42,241 nt of DNA, from positions 1 to 42,241 of the forward strand of contig JAGLPV010000001.1 of assembly GCA_023137195.1 (NCBI GenBank), read 5' to 3'. The position numbers and the translations under genes are program-made. A model generated the notes under the pieces. That model had not been told where the DNA came from, searched no databases, and saw only the letters and a program-made list of their open reading frames with translations. Of this stretch, positions 26,746 to 35,795 are shown one piece after another (positions within the stretch are counted from its first letter, which is position 1; every line of letters starts with the position of its first letter). The stretch is from Candidatus Aenigmatarchaeota archaeon. Its GTDB lineage: Archaea; EX4484-52.

Positions 26746-27855
26746 ATGGATGACAAAGAACTGGTTGAGAAAAAGCAAAAACAGCTTAAGAAATTGCTGA
26801 GAGAATTATCCGGGAAGAGAGGCAGGCATACAGAACTGGTGAGTCTTTATGTTCCGGCAGGATATAATTTAAATGAAGCCAAAAACCAGATATCCCAGGA
26901 AGCAGGAACTGCGGTAAATATCAAATCAAAGGCAACAAGAAAAAATGTGATGGATGCGCTTGAAAAGGTCAACCAGAGATTGAAATTATACAACCATACC
27001 CCCGAGAAGGGACTGATTATTTTATGCGGAAACACATCCGAGCGCGAAGGTATGCAGAAAGTAGAGTTATGGGATATTGATTTGATAAGTCCTATCAAGA
27101 CAAGAATTTATCGCTGCGACCAGAGGTTTGTTCTGGAGCCACTTCAGGATCAGATCAAGGAGAGAGAAGTTTATGGTCTTGTTTCAATAGATACAAGTGA
27201 GGCGGCAATTGGATTTTTGAGGGGGAAGACAACAGAAGTTGTTTTGAAACTTAAGTCTTTTGTCCCGGGAAAGGAAATAAAAGGGGGTCAATCAGCCCAG
27301 AGATTTAGTAGGGTGAGGGATGGTCTTATTTTAAACTTCAAGAAAGAGATAGGCGAACACATAGCCAATCTTTTTGGTCCTGAAGAAAAAAATTTAAACG
27401 GGATTTTGATTGGAGGTCCGGGGGGGATTAAGGATGACCTTGCAGCAGGACCATACATCCCACAGCATTTGAAAAAGTTGATTATTTCTATAAAAGATAC
27501 AGGGTATGCCGGACCGGAAGGATTAAAAGAATTGATTGAACGCTCTGAACAGGAACTACAGGATACTGCTGTTGTGAAGGAGAAGGCAATAATAAATAGG
27601 TTTATGGTGTTGTTGAAAAAGAATCCTTCTCTTTGTTCTTATGGGAAAGGCGCAGTTAATAACTCTCTGGCTATAGGAGCAGTTGAGGCATTGATAATAT
27701 CTGATAGTTTTAGTGACGATGAGCAGGATGAGTATGAGAAAAAAGCAGAGGATATAAGCGCGGAATTTTATGTTGTTTCGACCCAGACACAGGAAGGGAT
27801 ACAGTTTTACAATCTCGGGGGAGTTGGGGCGATTTTGAGGTATGAGATTTATTAG
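26746..27855 (+). CDS. prf1: Peptide chain release factor aRF1
   Basis: A 369-residue protein, shorter than the roughly 400-415 residues usual for aRF1 but with all key motifs. NIKS (58-61) and YRCDQRF (122-128, the YxCxxxF motif) read stop codons in domain 1. KGGQSAQRFSR (GGQ at 180-182) triggers peptidyl-tRNA hydrolysis in domain 2. The C-terminal domain, which contacts aEF1A and ABCE1, runs from about 270 to 369. The protein ends translation at all three stop codons on the ribosome. The ATG at 26746 has TTAAATATT centred about 21 bases upstream, and an in-frame non-ATG start at 26728 is not preferred. It is a clear archaeal marker for the window. Confidence 0.96.
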   Translation: MDDKELVEKKQKQLKKLLRELSGKRGRHTELVSLYVPAGYNLNEAKNQISQEAGTAVNIKSKATRKNVMDALEKVNQRLKLYNHTPEKGLIILCGNTSEREGMQKVELWDIDLISPIKTRIYRCDQRFVLEPLQDQIKEREVYGLVSIDTSEAAIGFLRGKTTEVVLKLKSFVPGKEIKGGQSAQRFSRVRDGLILNFKKEIGEHIANLFGPEEKNLNGILIGGPGGIKDDLAAGPYIPQHLKKLIISIKDTGYAGPEGLKELIERSEQELQDTAVVKEKAIINRFMVLLKKNPSLCSYGKGAVNNSLAIGAVEALIISDSFSDDEQDEYEKKAEDISAEFYVVSTQTQEGIQFYNLGGVGAILRYEIY

Positions 27856-28331
27856 GCGTATGTTTTGATTTGTTGTATATCCTAGCTTTAGACAAATTCA
27901 TTCTGTAATGAATTGCAAAATACAGAATATTTATACTTTGACAATTAATTTCAAAAATCATCAAGGGATGGTCTTAAGAGTGTATAAGTTGTGTAATTTG
28001 TAGATGTGTGTGCAGATGTAGAAGAACCAAGTTTATTTTTAAAAATAGACATTTAAAGTACAAAAGAGTTGCAAATACCCAAAAAGATAATTCCGGAAGT
28101 GTTGAACAGGAGTAATCTTGAGATAACAGAGGGGATAAATAAGTATAGTTACAATCAAATAGACATGAATTAAACAATTAAATAAAGAATAAAGTTCAAA
28201 TTAAGCTTGTTTTAAAATGAGCGTTGAATTGTCAACCAAAACCTTTATATAATAGTTCAGGGAATAGAATATAAGACATAACGAAACAAATAAATGGTTA
28301 TGTTTAGAAAAAAAATAAAAAGTGATAAAAT
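27856..28331. other. Long intergenic region upstream of the S-layer gene
   Basis: The first 380 bases hold no complete gene. A short plus-strand frame at 28057-28173 encodes QIPKKIIPEVLNRSNLEI and ends in a stop; it has protein-like composition but no start and may be a gene remnant. The last 90 bases carry the S-layer promoter and leader. Confidence 0.5.
28243..28254 (+). promoter_or_regulatory. Strong TATA box of the S-layer gene
   Basis: CTTTATATAATA preceded by CCAAAAC (BRE-like purine-rich element) fits the archaeal consensus well. A start about 25 bases downstream would leave a leader of about 60 bases, unlike the leaderless neighbours. AGTGAT at 28321-28326 just upstream of the ATG may be the ribosome-binding site. 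Confidence 0.65.
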
Positions 28332-31079
28332 ATGCAAGAAAAATTTAAGAAAGCAGCAGCCGGAGCAGTAGGATTACTGACCGCAGGAGCAACTTTAGCA
28401 GCAGGATTTGCTGGAGTAGCTTTTGGGACAGACTTATCTGACTTCGCAGCAGGAAATGTCTTCACTACAGAAAATACAATAGTAGTAGTAGGACCAAACG
28501 CAGCAATGGCCGATAATGTAGGGGCTATAAATATAGGAGCAAAACTAGCACAAGCTGGAGCAACATACACAGGAACAAGTGCAGTAACAACTGCAGCGGG
28601 AGTAGTATCATTGAATACAGCTAACACAAAAATATATGCTGGAGATGCATTGAACAAGGCAAAATCATTTATCTCTAAAGCAGAATTGCCAGTATTACTT
28701 GCAGATGGCACAGTAGATGTAGACGGATCTGATAAAAAAATAACAAACCAGAGAATAACTCTTACAGCAAATGCAAAAGTAATATTGGGAAAAGATGATG
28801 ATAGTGTAGATCCGGATTTATACGTTACAGGAACCACAGCTTCATCTGGTTTTGGAACAAGTGCATCTTCACCATTATATAATATATCTGCTTCATTTGA
28901 AACAGCAAACCTTACAAACGCAATAGGGAAAAAAATGACATTGTTCGGCAAAGAATTTACAATTGCTCCAACAACCACGACAACAAGTTTAGTATTGTAC
29001 AGTAGTGCAACAGAAGTTTCTTTGAATAGAGGAGAAACAGTAACTGTAACTATTGGAGGAACAGAACACACAATAAAACTTGTTGCAGTAAATACTAATG
29101 GAGATAAAGCAACAGTAGAAGTTGATGGGAAAACAGATGATGTAGATGAAGGCGCAAGCAAAAAGGTAAATAGCGTGAATATATATATTGACAGGGCAAG
29201 CGCATACCAGGAAGTGGTAGATGGTGTAGCTCTTAATTCAGGAAGTGCAACTTTGCTTGTTGGTTCAGAAAAAGTAACAATCCCATCCTCGGGAACAATT
29301 ACAACAGGAGATGATGCAGACGACATATCTGGAACACGTGCTACGGCAACAGGAGGTTATGGAGCATTGACTTCATTAACAATAAGTGTTGCAGGAGAGA
29401 GCAGCAGCACGGATTACATCAAAAACGGAGGCAGTTTGACAGACAGAGTATTTGGAACATTCAAAATAAATTTTGAGGGAACAACTCCGGCATCTGATGA
29501 TACAAATACAGACAGCATCTTAATTGCTTCTTCAGGAAATAAAGCAATGCAGGTAACTTTAATAGATTTGAGTGGAACATCAGCAAGCGTGCCATTTGCA
29601 TACAGTGCAACTCCGGAAACCGCAGGAACAGCAACTCTAAACTATGATTCTAATAGTGCTATAGCTACTGCAGAAGGACAAATATTGCGTGCAGCTAACG
29701 GAGGAGACTACTTTGTGGCTTATGGAGATGATGTCGGAAAATTATTGCATGTTGATAAAGTAGATACAGACGGAAGTTCAAATGACAAAGTAATAATAAA
29801 AGATGTGTTTAGCGGTGAAACAGTTTATGAGAACAATCCAAACACAGCTTCTGCAGATACATTTATTGTAGGGAACAGAGTATATACTATTGCAAACACA
29901 ACAGCAACAGATGAAGGCAATATAACCGTAACAGCTTCTGGAACAACGGGAGGTGCTACAATAACAGGTTCAAATGTTGGTGTATTTAATCCAATAACTG
30001 GTAAAAACGGAGAATATGTATATATGTATTACCCAATAACAAGTGGATTAAATGCGACAAGTATAGTACTTCCTGACGGAACAAAAAGCAGAACTACACT
30101 TCTTGCATCAAGCGTAACCGGATCACCAGCAAATGTTACAGTAGGTCCTTTAGCTTATACAATTGGAGGAGTAAACTCTACTGGTGGTACTGTAGGGGCA
30201 CTAAGTCACATACAATCAGTTCAACTAAGACCAACAGGAACAGCAGTTTTATCAAAAGCAGCTGTAGTTGTACTTGAAAACAACAACGATGTTGACTCAA
30301 CAAGCACTCTTTCAGCACATGTTATTTCAGTAGACGGAGCAATAGACACAAACAAGATGGGAATAAGTACACAATACTCCTCAGCAGCGGGCGTTTCATC
30401 TTCATACAGCACACAGGCTTATGAATCTGACTCAGATGTATCAGTTGCAGGAACTGTATACGGAACAATGGTAGTATATGACTCTTCGAGTCAGGGAAAA
30501 GTAACATTAACATACCCGGACACACAAACATACGCAAATCTATACTTGTCAGAAGTAGCTGTAGAAACACCATCGGCTTCAAGTACTGATGCTATTGCAC
30601 ACCTTTCATTAACAGCAGATGGTGTTGCAAGATTAGCAAGTGATGCAAGCGTTGCAGCAGACAAACTTGAAAAGAATGTAGTTCTTGTAGGCGGACCGGC
30701 AATTAACTCTCTTGTGGAAGAACTTGCAACAGCAGAAAAAACACCTGATGTAACATACTACAGAGATGAAACAAAAGAAGGTTCCCTGAAAGGAAAAGCA
30801 TTAATTCAGGTAATAGACAATGCATTTGCAGATGGAATGGCAGCAATTGTTGTATCCGGATACGAAGCAGACCAGACAAGAGCAGCATCCCTAAAACTTG
30901 CAACTGAAGAGATGAGTGGAACAGCAGTTGAACTTGAAGGAAGTGAAGTAGTGGCATACGACTTTGAAGCATACAAATTAGCAAACGCAGCAGCAGCTGA
31001 AGCAGTAGACGACACAACAGAAGAAGATGCAACTGGTGACGAAACTACTGGAGACGAAGGAAACCAAACACAAGAATAA
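28332..31079 (+). CDS. S-layer protein (MJ-type family)
   Basis: A 915-residue surface lattice protein. After a signal-peptide-like start (KAAAGAVGLLTAGATLAAG, residues 6-24) comes NTIVVVGPNAAMADNVGAIN, the S_layer_N signature. Near the C-terminus KNVVLVGGPAINSLVEELA and AIVVSGYEADQTRAA match the paired C-terminal S-layer domain. The middle is beta-rich, with abundant Thr, Ser, Ala, Gly and almost no Cys, as in S-layer proteins. The end is an acidic Thr/Glu/Asp tail without a membrane helix or PGF-CTERM motif, so anchoring may depend on another protein. A strong promoter, a leader and a terminator suggest high expression. Codons are enriched for GCA, ACA and GGA compared with neighbours. It is the likely main envelope component. 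Confidence 0.92.
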   Translation: MQEKFKKAAAGAVGLLTAGATLAAGFAGVAFGTDLSDFAAGNVFTTENTIVVVGPNAAMADNVGAINIGAKLAQAGATYTGTSAVTTAAGVVSLNTANTKIYAGDALNKAKSFISKAELPVLLADGTVDVDGSDKKITNQRITLTANAKVILGKDDDSVDPDLYVTGTTASSGFGTSASSPLYNISASFETANLTNAIGKKMTLFGKEFTIAPTTTTTSLVLYSSATEVSLNRGETVTVTIGGTEHTIKLVAVNTNGDKATVEVDGKTDDVDEGASKKVNSVNIYIDRASAYQEVVDGVALNSGSATLLVGSEKVTIPSSGTITTGDDADDISGTRATATGGYGALTSLTISVAGESSSTDYIKNGGSLTDRVFGTFKINFEGTTPASDDTNTDSILIASSGNKAMQVTLIDLSGTSASVPFAYSATPETAGTATLNYDSNSAIATAEGQILRAANGGDYFVAYGDDVGKLLHVDKVDTDGSSNDKVIIKDVFSGETVYENNPNTASADTFIVGNRVYTIANTTATDEGNITVTASGTTGGATITGSNVGVFNPITGKNGEYVYMYYPITSGLNATSIVLPDGTKSRTTLLASSVTGSPANVTVGPLAYTIGGVNSTGGTVGALSHIQSVQLRPTGTAVLSKAAVVVLENNNDVDSTSTLSAHVISVDGAIDTNKMGISTQYSSAAGVSSSYSTQAYESDSDVSVAGTVYGTMVVYDSSSQGKVTLTYPDTQTYANLYLSEVAVETPSASSTDAIAHLSLTADGVARLASDASVAADKLEKNVVLVGGPAINSLVEELATAEKTPDVTYYRDETKEGSLKGKALIQVIDNAFADGMAAIVVSGYEADQTRAASLKLATEEMSGTAVELEGSEVVAYDFEAYKLANAAAAEAVDDTTEEDATGDETTGDEGNQTQE

Positions 31080-31087
31080 TCCAATAC

Positions 31088-31120
31088 GCCCTAATATAGA
31101 GGGCATCTTTTTTTCTTTTT
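31088..31120 (+). terminator. Terminator of the S-layer gene
   Basis: GCCCT (31088-31092) and AGGGC (31100-31104) form a stem with a 7-base loop, followed by a run of T with one C. It sits eight bases after the stop codon, between convergent genes. The T-run itself matches the T-rich termination signals of archaeal RNA polymerase. Confidence 0.65.
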
Positions 31121-31134
31121 TTTATTACTTTGTT

Positions 31135-33618
31135 TTAAACAACAAAAGACCGATTGTCTGTTTTTTTTAGGTAAATGATATTGTCTGCAAAACCCCTCAT
31201 TTTTTGCTCGTGAGATACTATAATTATCTGCGATAATTTCAGATTGCCTATAACAACACCTAATTGTTCGAGTTGTTCTTCTGAAAAGCCGTCTGTCGGC
31301 TCGTCGAGAATAAGGAGATCCCTTGTCTTTATATCTCCGGTCAGGTTGTTGATTACCTGATTCAGCGCAAGACGATAGCATAATGCGACAGCGGTCTGTT
31401 CTCCGCCAGAGAGGTTGTCAAAATCTATGTCAAATCCGCTTTGCTCTATTACCGGGGTGAACTCCTCGTCGATATATGTACTGAAAAAATCACTGTTGAT
31501 AAGCAGAGAAAACCATTTGGAAAACCGTTCTTCAAATTCAGAATGTATTCTTGCAAGTACGTTTGTTTCTATGTTTTTTATTAGAGGAATAAACAGGTTG
31601 TCTGTCCAGTTGACAATCTGGTTTATTTTTCCATGTTTTTTTTTGGTTTCATTCATTTTTGTTATGGCTTCCGAAAGTTCTTTTTCCTGTTCCTGTAGAG
31701 TATTCATGCGTGTCGTGTCCCGGGCAAATTCAATTTTTTGATTTTCCAACAGCACATTGATTTCATCTTTGTTTTGTTTTGTTTTTTTTATTTTCACTTC
31801 AAGGTCGGCGTATTCGTAGATTTGCTTTTTCTCCAGTTCAATGGATTTTGTCAATTCAGTTATTGATTTTGCTGTTCTTATTTTCAATTCCTTTAAGTTA
31901 TCTATTGTTTGTTTTTTTTCTTTCTCGTATTGGAGAAGATCATTGCGTCTTTGGAAGTCTTTTTTGTATTTTTCAAGTTCAATGGTTTTTTGGTCAATAT
32001 CTTTTATTTGATTTTTTGTCTGCTGCTCATCAAATTTGTTTATTTTCTCCAGTTCAAGAATTATTTTTTGTTCTTCAAGTCTTAAAAGGGCAAGTTGTTT
32101 TTGTTCTTCGGTTATCTGTTCTTCCTGGATTTTTAATTCAACAAATGATTTTTCCAGGTATTTCAATTCTTCTTTTTTGTTTGTCATTTCATTCAGTTTG
32201 TTTTTTAAAAAAACAATTTTTTCTTCAATGCTTTTTATGCTTGTGTTTATGTCATTTAATTCATTTGAGAGTTTGTCTATCTCTTTTTGATTTTTGTCTA
32301 ATATACTTGATTTATGGGTGTGGCTGACATTTTGTTTGCATAAAGGGCACATAGAAAGAGAGGTTATTTCGTTGATTTCTTTTTCCATTATGCTGATTCT
32401 GGTGTTTTTGGAGGAAGACAAAGCCCTGTCTTTTTGCAGGTTGGTTTCCATTTCAGTCATTTGTTTTTGAAAGGAAGATTCTTCTTTCGGGCATTGTTTT
32501 AATTCTTCAATTTTTTTTTGAATATGATTTTCTCTCTCATTTATTTCATTTTTTTTTGTAATGATTTTTTCCTTGTTTTGTGCGTTTTGCTGGATTTGGG
32601 CTAGTTTAATCTGTAATTTTTTTTTTATTTCATAATGCTCTTCTATTTTGTTTTGCAGGTTTTCTTTTCTTATTTTTAATTCATCAATTTCTTTTTTGTC
32701 AAATTCTTTATTAAAGAGGGCGTTGAATGATTTCAGTTGAATCTGTATTTTTTCAATAGATAATTTTTCATCTTCTTCTCTTTTTTTTAATTCAGTTAGA
32801 TAGTTTGTTTTTTCGTTATGCAGGCTGGTCTGGATTTCGAATTTTTTTTTAATTTTCTCAAGTTTTTCTTCTTCCTTGTTCAGGTGTTCGTAATTTTTGT
32901 TTATCTCATTTGCTTCTTTTGTCAATTCGTTCATCTTTTTTTCAGTTGCGTTTTTTTTGTTTTTTAGTTCAGAGAGTTCATGCTTTTGTTTTTCGTGATG
33001 TTTTTGATTATCTTCCAGGTTGTTAAAAATCCCTCTTAGGTATTCTCCTTCTTCGCGCATGTTTTTTTTGAATACAGATGCGTTTTCCCGGATTTGTTTG
33101 TATTGCTCTGTTGAAAATATTTTGCCGAAAAGTTCGCTCCTGTCTTCTTTTTTCATTCTTAAAATCTGTTTTGTTTCTTCCTGTGGATTATAGACTGTGT
33201 ATCGAAAGAGTAAAGACGGGTTTTTTGTGACCATGTCGGAAGGGTAATTTAGTAGGTTTATTATTTTAGAGCGGATTTCTTTTGGGCTGCAGAGGTAAGA
33301 GAGGTCGTCTATGATAAGTTCGCTTTTTGTCTGCGTGATTTCGCCAGTGTTGGTTTTTTTTAGACCTCTTTTTATTGAGATATTTTTCCCTTCAATTTCG
33401 AGTTTAAGGTTGACGCATGCGCTTGTTTTTCCTTTTCTTAAGAGAGAGCCGGCGCGTATGTGAGAGCCCGCCCCGAAAAGAGCAAATTCAATGGATTTTA
33501 GTATTGTTGTTTTCCCGCTTCCAATATCTCCTTCAAGTAGGACAACGCCTTTTGGGAAGAGAATTGTTTCTTCTTCGAAAGTCCTTATGTTTTTTAGGAA
33601 CAATTTCTTTAGGAGCAT
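31135..33618 (-). CDS. rad50: DNA double-strand break repair ATPase Rad50
   Basis: An 827-residue SMC-like ATPase. Walker A GDIGSGKT (30-37) lies in an N-terminal half-ATPase beginning with LKNIRTFEEETILFP. Two long coiled coils (about 170-420 and 440-680) flank a zinc hook with CPLCKQNV near residue 425. The C-terminal half carries the signature LSGGEQTAVALCYRLAL and Walker B LLILDEPTDGF. Rad50 with Mre11 tethers and processes DNA ends; mre11 is not in the window. The protein is a little shorter than most archaeal Rad50 (about 880 residues) because of shorter coils. The ATG at 33618 (MLLKKLFL) is preferred to the in-frame codon at 33627. The gene is convergent with the S-layer gene. Confidence 0.92.
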   Translation of the reverse strand: MLLKKLFLKNIRTFEEETILFPKGVVLLEGDIGSGKTTILKSIEFALFGAGSHIRAGSLLRKGKTSACVNLKLEIEGKNISIKRGLKKTNTGEITQTKSELIIDDLSYLCSPKEIRSKIINLLNYPSDMVTKNPSLLFRYTVYNPQEETKQILRMKKEDRSELFGKIFSTEQYKQIRENASVFKKNMREEGEYLRGIFNNLEDNQKHHEKQKHELSELKNKKNATEKKMNELTKEANEINKNYEHLNKEEEKLEKIKKKFEIQTSLHNEKTNYLTELKKREEDEKLSIEKIQIQLKSFNALFNKEFDKKEIDELKIRKENLQNKIEEHYEIKKKLQIKLAQIQQNAQNKEKIITKKNEINERENHIQKKIEELKQCPKEESSFQKQMTEMETNLQKDRALSSSKNTRISIMEKEINEITSLSMCPLCKQNVSHTHKSSILDKNQKEIDKLSNELNDINTSIKSIEEKIVFLKNKLNEMTNKKEELKYLEKSFVELKIQEEQITEEQKQLALLRLEEQKIILELEKINKFDEQQTKNQIKDIDQKTIELEKYKKDFQRRNDLLQYEKEKKQTIDNLKELKIRTAKSITELTKSIELEKKQIYEYADLEVKIKKTKQNKDEINVLLENQKIEFARDTTRMNTLQEQEKELSEAITKMNETKKKHGKINQIVNWTDNLFIPLIKNIETNVLARIHSEFEERFSKWFSLLINSDFFSTYIDEEFTPVIEQSGFDIDFDNLSGGEQTAVALCYRLALNQVINNLTGDIKTRDLLILDEPTDGFSEEQLEQLGVVIGNLKLSQIIIVSHEQKMRGFADNIIYLKKTDNRSFVV

Positions 33619-33780
33619 AAAGAACAAGTAAAAAAGAATATTTTAAGTTTATATCTGTGATTTTTAGGATTATTATGTTTGATATCCTGTGGCTTGCGGC
33701 GTAATGAGAGTTTTTGTTTGAATAGATACTACGAAGTTCTGCTCTGGCGGGAGGTTCGTTTATCTTTAAAAAAAGTAAAA

Positions 33781-33788
33781 TTTATATA
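33781..33788 (+). promoter_or_regulatory. TATA box of the HTH-ACT gene
   Basis: TTTATATA is centred about 25 bases before the ATG at 33810, consistent with a leaderless transcript. Confidence 0.5.
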
Positions 33789-33809
33789 GCTGGTTTTCTT
33801 TAGAATTGT

Positions 33810-34448
33810 ATGAAAAAGACAACAGCAGAACTGACAGAAGAGTATATTGGAAAACATCCATATATTAAAAACTGCCTTAAGAAAGGTTTGATTAATTATT
33901 CTTCTTTAGCGCGGCTTATTGCTAAAGAATTAAATATAGAGAAGAAGACATCAAAAGAGGCGATTCTTGTGGCGGCAAGAAGGATGCAGAAAAAACTTTG
34001 CGAGAAAGTAGTTTATGAAAAGAAAATCATTGATTTGCTGGCAAAGTCAGAGATGGATATAAAAAACAAGATTAATGTATTTATTCTTTCAAAAGACATA
34101 AATCTGGATTATGTGGATGAAATTCAAAAAGATATCCGGAACTCTGTCGGGACATTCTACTGTCTAGAGGGGTCTGATAATTATACCATTATAACCCAGG
34201 AGAAACATTCCTGTTTGATAAAAGACAAGTTTGAATCAAATATAATTGTGCATAATAAAGACATGGTGCTGATTAATATAAAATCTCCAAAAGAGATTGA
34301 AGAAACAACCGGTGTTGTTTCGTACCTGACTAATTTGTTTGCGGAAAATGGGGTCAATATTGTGGAATTTTTTTCATGCTGGACAGATACATTGTTTGTA
34401 ATATCATCTCGTGATTTAGGCAGGACTATTGATTTTTTAAAAGTCTGA
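33810..34448 (+). CDS. Helix-turn-helix protein with C-terminal ACT-like domains
   Basis: A 212-residue protein. The first 75 residues are helical and resemble a winged or simple HTH (YSSLARLIAKELNIEKKTSKEA). Residues about 85-140 and 145-212 read as two ACT-like beta-alpha-beta units. The second includes GVVSYLTNLFAENGVNIVEFFSCW, the part of the fold that often binds an amino acid. Architectures like this occur in archaeal proteins of unknown specificity, possibly amino-acid-responsive regulators. Nothing in the neighbourhood identifies the ligand. The start is supported by a TATA box 25 bases upstream. Confidence 0.6.
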   Translation: MKKTTAELTEEYIGKHPYIKNCLKKGLINYSSLARLIAKELNIEKKTSKEAILVAARRMQKKLCEKVVYEKKIIDLLAKSEMDIKNKINVFILSKDINLDYVDEIQKDIRNSVGTFYCLEGSDNYTIITQEKHSCLIKDKFESNIIVHNKDMVLINIKSPKEIEETTGVVSYLTNLFAENGVNIVEFFSCWTDTLFVISSRDLGRTIDFLKV

Positions 34449-34548
34449 TATTTTTGTTGTAGATTAAGAGATGAAAAGAAAATAATAATTTAATTACTGT
34501 GATGATAAAAAAACGGGTTTTTGTTCGTATTGTGCAAGAGGATGCCGT

Positions 34549-34692
34549 TTATTTTGTTTCCTTGAAAACGACTCTTTGGCTGAATTCTTCCTGTTTTCCA
34601 AGGTTCCAGTTTTGTACAGGGCGATAATACCCGACAATACGACTGTATACTTCGCAAGGCATTCCGCAAACATTTTCTTTATTTTGATCCAT
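34549..34692 (-). CDS. Stand-alone NrdD C-terminal stub (anaerobic ribonucleotide reductase fragment)
   Basis: A 47-residue protein beginning MDQNKENVCGMPCEVYSR and containing IVGYYRPVQNWNLGKQEEF. This is the highly conserved C-terminal tail of anaerobic ribonucleoside-triphosphate reductase NrdD, which holds the glycyl-radical region and a zinc site. The glycyl radical motif (RVxGY-like) would correspond to SRIVGYY here. Only two cysteines (C9, C13) are present instead of the usual four of the zinc ribbon. Small proteins of this type are annotated separately in some archaea and might replace damaged radical tails, as YfiD does for pyruvate formate-lyase; that role is inference. It has its own ATG and half of a shared promoter, so it does not look like a simple pseudogene. 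No full nrdD is in the window. Confidence 0.75.
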   Translation of the reverse strand: MDQNKENVCGMPCEVYSRIVGYYRPVQNWNLGKQEEFSQRVVFKETK

Positions 34693-34712
34693 GAATATAT
34701 GAGTAAGTTAAG

Positions 34713-34721
34713 AATATATAT
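34713..34721. promoter_or_regulatory. Shared bidirectional TATA element
   Basis: AATATATAT is centred at 34717, 25 bases from the minus-strand ATG at 34692 and 24 from the plus-strand ATG at 34741. The geometry is the same as at 12376-12383: one symmetric box and two leaderless genes. Confidence 0.5.
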
Positions 34722-34740
34722 GTTTCGGTTTCATTAGATA

Positions 34741-35793
34741 ATGTCATTTGTGATTGAAAAAAGATTAGGAAAAATAAAGCAAGTTTTGTCAAAGAAAAAG
34801 ATAGATGCACTACTTTTTTATTATGATGGAGAGAGCAGGAATATAACACAGGCAAACCTGTTCTATTTTACAGGCATTTGGTTTTTAGAACCGGCGATAT
34901 TGATTATTTCAGGAAATAATTCTGAAAAAAATATAGATGATGTTTTATATACTTCGTATCCAATTGAGTCAGAAGTTCCATACAATGTAAAGAGAATAAC
35001 AAAGGCAGAAAAACTCTTTGCTAAAGACAAAGAGATACTGCTTGGGATAGACCAGGGATTTGGTTATTCATCTTATAAAAAATTAACAAAAAAATACAAA
35101 TTGTCCGGGTTTGTTGATATAACAAAAGACATTCTCAAGATGAGGAGTATAAAATCAAAAGAGGAGATAGCCAATATTAAGACTGCATGTAAACTCCAGA
35201 GGGAAATTTTAAGCGATATTGAAAACAAAAATCTGTTCGGCAGAAGCGAGAAACAATTGCAAAGCAAAATCGATATTGCAATACTGGAGCAGGGATGCAC
35301 AAATGCGTTTGAGACTTTAGCAGCAGTAGATAAGAATACGAGCTATATTCATCATCTTCCGACAAACAGTATTGCGAAAAAAAGTATTCTGCTTGATTTT
35401 GGCTTAAATTACAATCATTACAATTCAGATATGACGAGGATGTTTTTTAGTTCTGGTGTGGACGGGGTTGCAAAAGAAGCATATTCTGCTTTAGAGGAAT
35501 TGCAAAGCCAGATGGATGATTTCATAAAGCCGGGAATTTCTTTTGGGAAGATAACAGATTTTGCAAAATCCTTTTTGGAAGAGGACTACAAGGATTCCAA
35601 TTTCTCTAATTTTCATTTGCTTGGGCATGGAATCGGACTACATGTGCATGAAGCACCAGGATATAAAAAAGAGGAAAGAGTAGAAGAGAACATGGTTTTC
35701 ACAATAGAGCCGGGAATTTATGTGGAAGGTAAATATGGCGTAAGGTTGGAAGATACGGTTGTGATGAGAAAAAACAGGATTGAGCGATTGTAA
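34741..35793 (+). CDS. M24-family metallopeptidase (Xaa-Pro aminopeptidase-like)
   Basis: A 350-residue protein with a creatinase/prolidase N-terminal domain (about 1-135) and a pita-bread catalytic domain. The five metal ligands are visible: D219 (LLDFG), D230 (NSDMTR), H296 (LLGHGIGLHVHE), E323 (TIEPGIYV) and E337 (VRLEDTVV). Such enzymes remove N-terminal residues before proline, or split X-Pro dipeptides, with two divalent metals in the cytoplasm. The length and domain order match archaeal Xaa-Pro peptidases; substrate preference cannot be told from sequence. The start fits the shared TATA element. It is convergent with the NAD operon, with two bases between stops. Confidence 0.9.
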   Translation: MSFVIEKRLGKIKQVLSKKKIDALLFYYDGESRNITQANLFYFTGIWFLEPAILIISGNNSEKNIDDVLYTSYPIESEVPYNVKRITKAEKLFAKDKEILLGIDQGFGYSSYKKLTKKYKLSGFVDITKDILKMRSIKSKEEIANIKTACKLQREILSDIENKNLFGRSEKQLQSKIDIAILEQGCTNAFETLAAVDKNTSYIHHLPTNSIAKKSILLDFGLNYNHYNSDMTRMFFSSGVDGVAKEAYSALEELQSQMDDFIKPGISFGKITDFAKSFLEEDYKDSNFSNFHLLGHGIGLHVHEAPGYKKEERVEENMVFTIEPGIYVEGKYGVRLEDTVVMRKNRIERL

Positions 35794-35795
35794 AG

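Noticed and set aside
28304-29326. 340-codon open frame antisense to the S-layer gene
   Set aside because: Long antisense frames are expected opposite a gene rich in GCA, ACA and GGA codons. Its Val/Ser/Pro-rich translation mirrors that bias and has no domain.
31779-32327. 182-codon frame antisense to rad50
   Set aside because: It is opposite the Lys/Glu-rich coiled coil, which gives Phe/Leu/Ser-rich antisense translation; no other support.
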